Positions 1-8,188 of a DNA stretch of 27,275 nt are shown in pieces. The notes beneath the pieces were generated by a model, which saw only the letters and a list, made by a program, of their open reading frames with translations, ran no database searches and was not told the origin of the DNA. Positions within the stretch are counted from its first letter, which is position 1. Each line of letters begins with the position of its first letter. The position numbers were made by a program, and so were the translations under genes. The stretch comes from Krasilnikovozyma curviuscula (taxonomy: Eukaryota > Basidiomycota > Tremellomycetes > Cystofilobasidiales > Mrakiaceae): positions 1-27,275 of the forward strand of contig MVAQ01000262.1 of NCBI GenBank assembly GCA_014825775.1, in the 5' to 3' direction.

Positions 1-390
1 GCCAGGATTATCTAACAGCTTTATATTTATTTGCGCCGCATCCTGATCACTTGCTTTATCTAACTCCCCCTGCTCTGAAGAAACTTCCCTCTGCCTGATC
101 TCTAACACTCGACGGTCGTATATCACCAAGTTCGTCATCTTCCGCTCTCAACTTTAACAACCGATTCTAATCCAGATCTCTTGTGCGAATGGCACCTCAG
201 CCTAGGTCATTTGAACGTAGGAGATATCTATCGGTTAGCGAAGCTGAAAAGATGAGAACCTGGTGTAGAATTCGAAACGAGTGATATCAAAGAGTTCTTT
301 TGTGATGGGCAAGACTAGCCGGTTTCTTTCTAGGCCGACTTCTTCTCGAGCTTCAGCTCGAAAAGACCTTTTTTATGCTGACTTGTATTG
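1..390. other. Left flank of repeat island, no gene seen
   Basis: No open frame in this stretch looks like a protein. It contains a short GCGCCGC-type motif near 31-42, like those at the ends of the MITE-like repeats further right, so it is probably also repeat-derived. No splice-linked exons or RNA gene could be recognised. Confidence 0.4.
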
Positions 391-519
391 TAATTGACTG
401 CACCAGGAACTAAGTATCAGAAGTAGTTCGAGGTGCAAGTCTATTGCGCTCAACCACAAACTATAAAGTTGAGGCGCTGTGGGTTGTGGCGCTAAATAGT
501 AAGTCGCGGCGCAATAACA
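391..519 (-). repeat. MITE-like repeat fragment with 37-nt hairpin core
   Basis: Nearly identical to the reverse complement of 5822-6015, but it carries one hairpin core instead of two. The core at 400-436 starts GCACC and ends GGTGC. The inner arms GAACTA and TAGTTC also pair, around the loop AGTATCAGAAG. The right end (about 500-519) carries the same GCGGCGC-rich terminus ending TAACA that bounds the MITE at 7561-7791. The opposite terminal repeat is missing, so this is a fragment or a shorter subfamily. Confidence 0.7.
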
Positions 520-587
520 ACAACTTGCAGTAGGGTCCAGCCAGGGTCGCTAGTGGTGTAGGATCAACCCGCAGGATCTTCGTCACT

Positions 588-660
588 CCTGGGTGAAGAG
601 AATCCCTTTCAGCAGACTGTTCCACTAAGAGAAATGTAGATGGGATTCTCTTCACCTCAG
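588..660. repeat. Short imperfect palindrome
   Basis: About 16 bases around 591-606 (GGGTGAAGAGAATCCC) recur as the reverse complement around 643-659, separated by roughly 36 bases. The sequence could form a hairpin or mark the end of an older repeat. A diverged inverted relative of the adjoining 660-715 segment occurs at 7318-7395. Confidence 0.6.
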
Positions 661-741
661 GTGAAATATCTAACTGTATTTGCGCTAAAATATCAGGCGC
701 CTTTGCATTCTTTTGCGGCGCAACCAGATCACTACTACTAC

Positions 742-845
742 CATGTGTTCTGCCCCAGTCGCGAGAAGGCTCATATTCGCGAGGAGGGCAGCGCGCGTCC
801 CACTCGCGAGCAGGATGGTGCCAGTCGTCCCCCTCGCGAGGAGTA
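742..845. repeat. Left transposon terminus with four TCGCGA motifs
   Basis: After the terminal inverted repeat, TCGCGA occurs at 759-764, 777-782, 804-809 and 834-839, each usually continued as CGCGAG. The spacing is 18 to 30 bases. The arrangement suggests repeated binding sites for the element's own integrase, which is an inference. Confidence 0.7.
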
Positions 846-1418
846 CAACCACTTTTTTTATTAATTTATTGTACAAATTCAGTTGGTTTACCATTTAATA
901 TTTTTTACTCTCTAATCCAGATAAACATTTTATAAAATCTTTAAATGACTCCCTTTGAATATTGCTTGAAAGGAATTGATGGAAGATTTTTTCAAAATGC
1001 CTCAAAAATACATCGGGCAGTGTCATCAATGGGTGGCTCTTGCTGTGTTATCCAACCACCACAAGATGATTTGTATTTTACATTTCTCTTGTGATATTTC
1101 TTATGGTCTTTCCAACTCAGGAGAACTTCTTTGGTCGACACATATGGGATGAAAGTCTACTTTTTTCAAACCATCCTCCGGCCGGTTGACCGTCCAGCCT
1201 CACTCTGCATCAAACAGCTTCACCTGTCAATGTCAAGGTTAAAATTTCATGAAGAGAACACTCGTTATGGAGCTCAGGCAGTGTCAGCGTATATAAATTA
1301 ACAGGTGAGTACTCATGTTCTTCTTGTTCAGCTTGAGGTTACTTTTACTCTTGCTGATCAACCGTGTTGTCAGAAATATATTACTTGATAGTTTTTCTGT
1401 ATAAATACTAGTTCTCTT
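846..1418. other. Transposon interior, 3' of integrase gene, noncoding
   Basis: AT-rich sequence inside the integrase transposon, beyond the 3' end of its gene. No convincing exon, RNA gene or repeat was recognised here. The stretch 846-960 is especially AT-rich. Confidence 0.4.
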
Positions 1419-1740
1419 TGTTGATATATTGATTTAGGTCGCGCTGAGAGATGATAGAAAGCAAGTTAATACAATAGAAAGAGTTTAGAAAGAATACTAA
1501 CTAATAAGTACCTGAGAGATGATAGAAAGCAAGTGAAGAACTAATTCTAAGAGGGAAAATGCCTAGTTTATATAGAAATAAGGAAGCAAATTCAGCGGAT
1601 CTCAAAGTAGATATCCGCTCCCGTGTCTTTCTTCTACCGCCAACTCATCCCTCAATTTCCTTTCTCTCTCTCTTTCCGTCCCTTGAAACATCCCTGCAAC
1701 ATCCGTCATCCGCTTGTGAGTCTTGTTGCACTTCAACACT
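1419..1740 (-). mobile_element. Inverted LTR fragment inside the transposon
   Basis: This stretch is a close reverse-complement match of 6460-6775, the promoter-proximal and 3' part of the LTR at 6196-6775. Its outer end reads TGTTGA, the expected reverse of an LTR ending TCAACA. Similarity stops near 1740, where the remainder of the LTR should follow, so it is truncated. It contains the reverse-complement copy of the TATATAAA promoter motif (about 1569-1576). The open frame 1559-1819 that covers it is a shadow of the LTR, also seen on the minus strand at 6636, and is not a gene. Confidence 0.7.
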
Positions 1741-2036
1741 CTTCCCATCTCTTGTTGTGCTGCTAGCTATTTCCGCTATGAGCTACTCCCAACGTGTTCT
1801 TCTCTGGTTACACTGGTGAGTGGCTGATACCTCAGCCCTGGTGTCCAACAGAATCTTGCTAAGACAGAAACTACTAATGCCCTGAACTTCTAAAGATTGT
1901 TCACTGACGTGCTTGCAAAGTAATCCTTTGACTTGAACAGGTGTAAATGTCACTTTGCAAAGGAACTAAGGAGAACATGTTGAAAAGGACAAGACTTAAG
2001 AAATTCACCGCGATTGGGCAATGCTAAGTAAATAAT

Positions 2037-5000
2037 TTAATCTGGTGCATCACCTTCTAGCATCAAAGCGTCCTGATGTTTCTTGATGAAGTCCCGGCGG
2101 TAGCTGATGAGCTTCTCTTCAATCTGTTTTTCCAACTCAGCCCATTTCTCTCTGTTTGCCTGCCGTCCATCAGCACTTGGTATCTTCAAAGGTTGGCCAT
2201 TAGGACAATATATAGCAATCAATGTTGCTTTGTATTCATGAATAAGGGCTTTGATGTTGACGGGAAGAGTCCAGGGTTGCGGGTGTAGCGCATCGAAATC
2301 TGGAACCCAAAGCTCGTCACCTCTACCTCTATGTTGAATGAGGTACTCTTCAAGAGGTGAGTCCAGGAGAGTTCGCCAAAGGTTGGAGGTGTTGGGAGAT
2401 TGATATTCAAATTCATCGAACCTCTTACTGACAGCTGTCCTTGGTTTCGGTTTAGGTCTGGGTCGGAAACCGTTATTCAGCACCAAGTCCTGGGCGAACA
2501 GAGGTCGTCCAATACGACTTGTTTCTTCCTCTTCAAGCTGTCTGTCGTCGGTCGCTTCCCCCGCTCCGGAAACTGGGTCCAAAACTGGTTCATAAGTCCA
2601 TCTCTGGCTGACTCGGGTACGCTTGGGTTCTATTAGACAAGTAATTGATGTTAATAATTGGGTAATTCGGTACGTAAGAATCCGAGGCGAATGAAGAGGA
2701 GAGATAGTTGCTCACTCTGGTGATTATCCATTGTCTCATCAGTTGTCGCTCTCTTGTATTGCTGCTTGTTTAAGCTAGCACCATAGTGTGTCCAAGGAGC
2801 GGCACTTAGTGAAAGCGAGTCGTGTTCTTCTTCTTCTTCTTCTTCTTCTTCTTCTGTGACCTCTCCCGATCGTATGGACTGATTGATTGAATCTGATATA
2901 GAGCTTCCACTAAAATCCATCTCTTCTTGGTAGTCGACTGTGATTGTGGGATCAACTTCAACTAGTTGTAGTTCAGTGATGGTGAGCTCTCCATCGAGAT
3001 TCCTGCAATCTTCATCGCTGCTTCCATGACAATGCACAGAGCATGGCACACCAGCTTTATGGCACTTGCACGGCCCTTTAGTGCAATTTCCACTTTTGCA
3101 GTTGCATTTGATGGCACGAAAACTGACCCCTTTGATTTGACACGGGAGATATTAGAATGAGGTGCTCATGTCAATTTGCAATATGATTAACACCAACGGA
3201 CTTCTTGTTCAACTCACCTGGATTCCTCGCCTGTGCAGCCAATTGTAAGGACACTTCCTTTTGACTCTTCCAATCGGTGTAGATCAAGTGTGCTGATATG
3301 AAGTTGTTGTATCCAGACGGAAGAGGCATGAGATTGCTCCCTCTTTGCCAGCCAGCTATGGTCCCTTCATCAGCAATTAGCCGGTAAGAATGTGAGTTGC
3401 TTGGATGGATCTGAAGCGAGCAGTGGAGGGACAAACACTTCCAAATGTCAGTGATCGAGTACTACCTTTGACTATCCATTGCTTTTAGTATACAACTCAC
3501 ATCACAAACAACACAGGGCAATCTCTTAGCCTCGGTACCAAACCGAATATCTTTGGTGATCCAGAGGGAAACTTTGTCGCCAATGTTATAGAGCTGAACC
3601 TGGTGAGCTTTGCCGTACTTTTTAATCATCTGTGCCCGTATATATTCTTGATGGGATGCCTGCTTTAAATTAGATTGTGATCTTTTTGGCGAGAATGATG
3701 GAGCTGGTTGTCCCTCCAAATCGTCTGATGGGTTCTCCCATTCGAAGGGCCCTTCCTCTTCATCTGTTATTGGTGGCCGTCTACCATCTCCAGGAACCAT
3801 TGGCAAACCTTCTAGTCTTGCGGCTTCAACATCGGCGTCTTCAGCTCCAACATAAACAGCTTCTTCTACAACAATTCCCTCCAGTAGTTCGTCCCTCTTG
3901 TACATGTTGGCCAGACGCATCATGTCTTTACCAAAGATGATACTGAAAGGAGTTGATCTAGTGGTAAGTGCTGAATGAGGAGAAGTGTTCATGGACCTCA
4001 CAACCGCTGGAATTCCATTCACCCTTTAGTTACCAGAGGTCAGTGCATTTTACAATTATGCGTGGATTTATGCTTTGACTCACCAATCCGACCTTCCCTC
4101 CGACAATTTCCATTTCAGTATCTTATCCTTGAAATTGAAATTTCTCTGCTCCACGCCTCCCTGTACCCTTGGTGTGCGTGGTAAGCCATGCTTGATTTTG
4201 AAACCATATTCTTCTGCCAGGTGAGTGATGATTACGTTGCAGAACTCTCTACCATTGTCTGACTGCAGGATTTCTGGTGCTCCAAACGCATTTATAAATT
4301 CTACCAACCTTGTCCCCACCTGTCTAGCTGTCTTAAAGCGAAGTGGATACTGTCAAGATTCATGTAAATTTTGAGCCCTGTTGTCCCACTCATGTACTGG
4401 CATTACGATGACTTACGATCTATGTAAACTTACTAAAGTGATCCCATACTGTCAACACCCACGTGTAAGTTAGACCATCCACAGTGCAGGCATCATGACG
4501 GAAGTCAATAAGGTCAATCTGGACTCTCTCGAACGGTCGCTCGGAGACAATAGGATGAAGAGGAGCCTTGTTCTTGTTCGATCGCCTATTTAATTTGGTG
4601 TGTCGTGTGAGAATATTGTATCAGTGAAATCTGGAGTTGAATGATATGATTAGCAACTTACGCAAGGGCGCAAGTGTTACAATGCTTCACTATGTATTCC
4701 ACATCCCTTTTAGTGATACCATAGAAGTGTTTCATGGCAAATGCAGCACATTTATTTCCTCCTGCATGAGCAAGCTGTGTAATATGAATGAACGTAGCTT
4801 TAGAGAAGATCTCTGACACTTTGATCACCCTCTTCCACTCTGGTTCAGCGCTCTCTGGTCTACGCTCCAATTCTTGTCGGTCATGAGTCAGTCTCCAAAA
4901 CGAGCGGGTCTTGAAGACAAAGGTGTTGTTTGGTATAGGGAAGGGGCAGTTTGAAATTTCATTGGTATCTTGAGACAGAATCCAGAAACGTTGAGCGTGT

Positions 5001-5113
5001 TCTTCGTCCGTTACATCGGACCTTTGAGCAGTTTGAGTTCCCTTCCACGCCAGAAATTCAACGCCAAAGCTTTCTGAGAATGGGTGGACAACAGGAGGAG
5101 CCGGTAGTGACAT
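2037..5113 (-). CDS. Integrase/transposase, KRBA2/GINGER2-like, multi-exon, possibly broken
   Basis: Product that would cut and join the transposon's ends. Seven proposed exons (minus): 5113-4662, 4585-about 4429, 4349-4084, 4023-3501, 3410-3218, 3129-2716, 2629-2037; about 865 residues if all join. Exon 1 ends in an integrase-type zinc finger (two His, then CNTC). Exon 2 has the first catalytic Asp in IDLIDF. Exon 3 has SDNGREF and the Glu in GGVEQRN, an exact D-35-E spacing. Exon 4 carries a basic, β-rich tail segment (VQLYNIGDKV). Exon 6 has a cysteine cluster beginning CNCKSGNC, then an acidic run encoded by a TTC repeat at about 2828-2855. Exon 7 (about 197 residues) has no family I recognise. 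Every junction keeps frame with GT-AG signals except exon 2 to 3: the protein demands a join after 4429, but the only good donor (GTAAGT, about 4434) shifts the frame. This copy may therefore be inactive. Confidence 0.7.
2826..2856. repeat. TTC trinucleotide microsatellite in integrase gene
   Basis: About nine tandem TTC units on the plus strand, read on the minus strand as a run of ten glutamates in exon 6 of the integrase. It lies in a low-complexity acidic linker, so length changes would probably be tolerated. Confidence 0.8.
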
Positions 5114-5148
5114 AAGATAGGTCTAAATACTGTATCAGAAGCAGCGTC

Positions 5149-5271
5149 CCCCTCGCGAGAGGGACAGCATAAAAAATTGCAAAGCTGTCCCAGTGGCGAA
5201 AATTCGCGACTGGGACGCTAACCCGTCCCCCTCGCGAGCGGCGACTTCTCGCGACTGGGGCAGAACACATG
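5149..5271. repeat. Right transposon terminus with four TCGCGA motifs
   Basis: Mirror of the left end: TCGCGA occurs at 5153-5158, 5204-5209, 5232-5237 and 5249-5254, the last inside the terminal inverted repeat. Between them is a small palindrome (about 5188-5216) with CCCAGT and ACTGGG arms. The integrase start codon at 5113 is only about 40 bases inside this array, so the array probably overlaps the gene's promoter. Confidence 0.7.
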
Positions 5272-5317
5272 CTCCCCTTTCTCTGAGGCAACCTACGTGC
5301 TGGTCAGCTGTTCATGA

Positions 5318-5815
5318 TGGACGATCACTTCAGGCGAATCGGAGTGAAGTTCCTCTCTACGAAGGACGCTAGTCGGGTGGCTCGTCACTTCGAAACTTTC
5401 GTCAACACTGTTCAAACATCTCTTGATATTAACGTCAAGCACCTTCCCAACGATCGAGGGGAGGGTTCTTAAACTCAGCAGTACAATCTGTTATACGCAG
5501 CAAAAAAATTCAGCAATTCAGTCACCAGCAGACGCCCATAATCAGAGCTTCAGGGTAGAAGAAGTACTAGAACGGGTGATGCTTGCCATTCTAAATGGTG
5601 TCAGGACTCTACTTATTCAATCCGGTTTCCAAGCATCGTTTTGGAAAGAAACAGCCAACTACACTGTCAATTATCGCAATCGAGCTCCAACATCAGCAAC
5701 TGGTGCAATCTCAGAAGGAGTTTGGCAGAGAAAGAAGATCCCTTACAGCCATTGGGAACCATTCGGAACCATTTGGTGCGGTATGCTGCTACCGCATTCA
5801 CACCAAGGTGTTGAG
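5318..5815 (+). pseudogene. Ty1/copia integrase fragment, frameshifted
   Basis: Read across three frames, this stretch gives recognisable pieces of a copia-type integrase core. One is a segment ending HLPNDRGEGS, which resembles the catalytic-Asp motif SDNGGEF. Another is a helix-rich stretch with RVMLAILNGVRTLLIQSGF. Then come SFWKETANYTVNYRNRAPTS, a typical copia signature, and YSHWEPFG, as in the usual W-G-K-P-S-H-L-R-P-F-G context. Frames change near 5468 and again near 5770, and in-frame stops separate the pieces. No reverse transcriptase or gag part is present in the window, and the fragment is cut by the MITE-like repeat at 5822. It is a dead remnant. Confidence 0.7.
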
Positions 5816-5821
5816 CAGTGT

Positions 5822-6015
5822 TGTTATTGCGCCGCGACTTACTATTTAGCGCCACAACCCACAGCGCCTCAACTTTATAGTTTGTGGTTGAGCGCAATAG
5901 ACTTGCACCTCGAACTACTTCTGATACTTAGTTCCTGGTGCAGGTTAGTAATATCTTTCTATGGTTACCTCGAACTACTTCTGATACTTAGTTCCTGGTG
6001 CAGTCAATTACAATA
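5822..6015 (+). repeat. MITE-like repeat with two hairpin cores
   Basis: Begins TGTTATTGCGCCGCG, matching the terminus of the MITE at 7561-7791, and contains two reverse-oriented hairpin cores at 5905-5941 and about 5965-6001. The cores are separated by a spacer that recurs, diverged, between the two cores of the 7561-7791 element. The outer end (about 6003-6015) matches 391-402 in reverse complement. It interrupts the copia integrase remnant, so it arrived after that element. Confidence 0.7.
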
Positions 6016-6195
6016 TTTACAAGGGAAAAAAGGCGGAGAAGGAAATCGGTGTACTGTGTGAAAAGCCTCCAATGAGCTCGGGCTCCGACTTGATAACGAA
6101 AAAGACTTACCGTCGCAGAAGACGCAGCTCGACGTAGATAATGCAGGTTGGAGGAGCTGGCGTTACATGGACCACCACATTTGGATTCATATAAT

Positions 6196-6775
6196 TGTTG
6201 AACAAAGCAAGTAAACTCAGTAACTACCACACTAGATGTGAAGTTTACTAAGGTAAAAAGCTGTTGCGACTCGCGTCGCAGATTTATCTAACATAAATAA
6301 CAAAAATAAAAATACTCCCGTCAATGCAATCAAGAACCTAAATCGTGGAGGTTCCTTCAGCGATTTCTCCAACAATAATGAGATAGTTATTCGCCAACAA
6401 CCAAATCTTCGTGAAGGGGGAGTTGATGACGCAGTATCACGTCGCACTGCTGTACCTGTTGAAGTGCAACAAGACTCACAAGCGGATGACGGATGTTGCA
6501 GGGATGTTTCAAGGGACGGAAAGAGGGAGAGAAAGGAAATTGAGGGATGAGTTGGCGGTAGAAGAAAGACACGGGAGCGGATATCTACTTTGAGATCCGC
6601 TGAATTTGCTTCCTTATTTCTATATAAACTAGGCATTTTCCCTCTTAGAATTAGTTCTTCACTTGCTTTCTATCATCTCTCAGGTACTTTTTAGTTAGTA
6701 TTCTTTCTAACTCTTTCTATTGTATTAACTTGCTTTCTATCATCTCTCAGCGCGACCTAAATCTATATCTCAACA
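6196..6775 (+). mobile_element. LTR (580 bp) with TGTTGA...TCAACA ends
   Basis: The stretch starts TGTTGA and ends TCAACA, the inverted short termini usual for LTRs. It contains a TATA motif (TATATAAA, 6621-6628) about 150 bases from its 3' end, as expected for an LTR promoter. Its 3' half is repeated in inverse orientation at 1419-1740, and its first part is repeated, diverged, at about 7012-7180. The flanking pentamers (ataat and gtacc) differ, so it is not a clean solo LTR with target duplication. It may be one end of a deleted element, perhaps the copia remnant just upstream. The open frame on the minus strand at 6636-6232 is not considered a gene. Confidence 0.65.
6616..6632 (+). promoter_or_regulatory. 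TATA box of the LTR
   Basis: TATATAAA at 6621-6628 inside the LTR, followed by about 145 bases to the LTR end, a spacing fitting U3-R-U5 organisation. The inverted copy of the same motif is in the LTR fragment at about 1569-1576. Confidence 0.5.
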
Positions 6776-6859
6776 GTACCATCACCTTTTCCAGGACCGA
6801 AATCACATTCACCTAATCCTATCGTCAGAACAGCGGGAGTTTGGAATTATTATTCAACT

Positions 6860-6896
6860 GCACCAGGAACTAAGTATCAGAAGTAGTTCGAGGTGC
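6860..6896 (+). repeat. Isolated copy of 37-nt hairpin core
   Basis: Identical to the core at 400-436 but without the GCGCCGC-rich ends of the MITE-like repeats. Outer arms GCACC/GGTGC and inner arms GAACTA/TAGTTC can pair. It lies between the LTR and its diverged direct repeat. Confidence 0.7.
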
Positions 6897-7011
6897 AAGT
6901 CTTGTGCACAGAAGACACACCTATGTAGTGTTGAACAGAACAAGATAAACTACGCAAACTAATAAGTAACGACCCAGATCTTCTATATAATAAGAACATA
7001 GACTTACCTCA

Positions 7012-7180
7012 GTAACTACCACACTAGATGTGAAGTTTACTAAGGTAAAAGGCTGTTGCGACTCGCGTCGCAGATCTCTCTGATATAAGTAATAAAAATC
7101 AAAACTCATGTCGAAACAAGCGAGAACCTAAATTGCGCATTCGTGGAGTGTTCTTTCAGCGACGTCTCCAACAAAATGCC
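7012..7180 (+). repeat. Diverged direct repeat of LTR 5' part
   Basis: The first 66 bases (7012-7077) match 6220-6285 with very few differences, including the GCGACTCGCGTCGCA palindrome. Similarity then fades but is still traceable through the segment ending CTCCAACAA at about 7171. This suggests a second, older or truncated LTR in the same orientation, with about 240 bases between the two. Confidence 0.65.
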
Positions 7181-7560
7181 TGAAATCCCTTTTTACGGCT
7201 TCCGACAGTCACCTCGCATCTGCAAGAAAGCCCTAGACAAGTGGATACGCTCCGTTGTATTTTCCCTTCAGAACAGGGGGAGGTTGGAAGTGACTAGATT
7301 GCGCCTCTGATCCAAAACGTCAGAACGCCTGATATTTTATCCGCCTTGCAGAAATTAGATTTTTCACCTGAGGTGGTCAGAACCCCATCTGCTTTCCTTG
7401 AACGTGGGTCACTTAAGGTTTCTGTCCATCCAGTTCTCAAGTTTCCCCCATCATCTCTGATCATTGCATCTACATTAGCATGAAAGGGAATTAACTCATC
7501 TACATATCTTTACATGTCGATGAGCAACTCATTGCAAGCAATTCCAGACCATTACTCTGT

Positions 7561-7791
7561 TGTTATAGCGCCGCGACTTGCTAAGCGCCAAAGCACGCCT
7601 ACTATATAGTAATGAATTTGCACCAGCAACTAAGTATCAGAAGTAGTTCATAGATTGAAAATAAATAGATATTACTAACCAGCACCTGGAACTGAGTATC
7701 AGAAGTAGTTCGAGGTGTAAGTCTCGTGCGCAAATGAAGCAACTATATAGAATGCGCGCTTTGGCGCTTAGCAAGTCGCGGCGCTGTAACA
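7561..7791. mobile_element. MITE, 231 bp, 34-bp terminal inverted repeats
   Basis: The left end (7561-7594, starting TGTTATAGCGCCGCG) and right end (7758-7791) are inverted repeats with a single mismatch. The interior has two direct hairpin cores, at 7620-about 7650 (right arm lost) and 7682-7718, with a spacer related to that in 5822-6015. There is no coding capacity. No target duplication is obvious at the borders. It is the most complete member of the family in the window, and the source of its transposase is not present. Confidence 0.7.
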
Positions 7792-8188
7792 GCTGGCCTC
7801 TACGGAAGTACCGGACGCATCTGACCAGCCTGGACTGCCCTGGTCGTCTTCATCAGACAAGTGTCTTATCAAACGTGTAATTGTCTACTACGGCCAATAC
7901 TCTGAGCTATGTGTGGCATAGCGCTGGGGACTAGACCTCCCACTCCTACCATAAACCAGCGACGCATCCTGCTGTGTCGTAGAGTTTTGGATTTGGTTGC
8001 AATATTGTGTCGTGAAATTATCGCAGTTGGGAAGGAGTCACTACTCTCCTTTGTTTTTCCCCGCGATGAGGTTTTGTCATTGAGAAACAGCCAAGGTGTC
8101 TCCGCTAGACAGAATGATGAAATGAATGAGATAACATGACAACAACATAGAGGAGCATCAGGGCTTTTTTATCGCAAGTTTCTACTAA
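7792..8188. other. Spacer between repeat island and JJJ1
   Basis: No recognisable repeat or gene. One plus-strand frame at 7909-8139 is open but has no motif or family resemblance. This stretch probably includes the 3' UTR and termination region of JJJ1, whose stop codon is at 8189-8191. Confidence 0.4.

Larger units (their letters stand above)
742..5271 (-). mobile_element. GINGER2/TDD-like integrase DNA transposon, 4530 bp
   Basis: The two ends are exact inverted repeats of 27 bases: 742-768, starting CATGTGTTCTGCCCC, and 5245-5271. Between them lies one multi-exon gene on the minus strand whose product combines an integrase zinc-binding region, a DDE catalytic core and a cysteine-rich tail. 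This combination is known from animal KRBA2-type genes and from the GINGER2/TDD group of cut-and-paste elements that share integrases with Ty3 retroelements. There is no reverse transcriptase or protease in the interval, which argues against a retroelement. Four TCGCGA motifs lie inside each end. Target duplications are not clear: the flanks read ctac on the left and ctcc on the right, one mismatch in four. An LTR fragment sits inside at 1419-1740, so the copy has itself been invaded. Superfamily assignment rests on motif recall, not on a database search. Confidence 0.75.

Noticed and set aside
400..436. Hairpin core considered as a tRNA fragment or retroelement primer-binding site because of TATCAGA and GTTCGA
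   Set aside because: No full cloverleaf can be drawn, no TGG start follows an LTR end, and the copies are not placed next to LTR boundaries.
685..898. Overlapping ORFs on both strands at the left transposon end
   Set aside because: They read through the terminal repeat and the TCGCGA array; the repeated motif gives repeated Ala/Arg words, not a protein family.
1559..1819. Plus-strand ORF of 86 codons, also seen on the minus strand at 6636-6232
   Set aside because: Both are the same LTR sequence in opposite orientations. Codons are Ser/Pro-rich by composition, and a TATA box precedes them, as in an LTR promoter.
1..7800. CRISPR-like or defence-system reading of the repeats
   Set aside because: The organism is eukaryotic by its introns, and the repeats are dispersed and inverted rather than regularly spaced.
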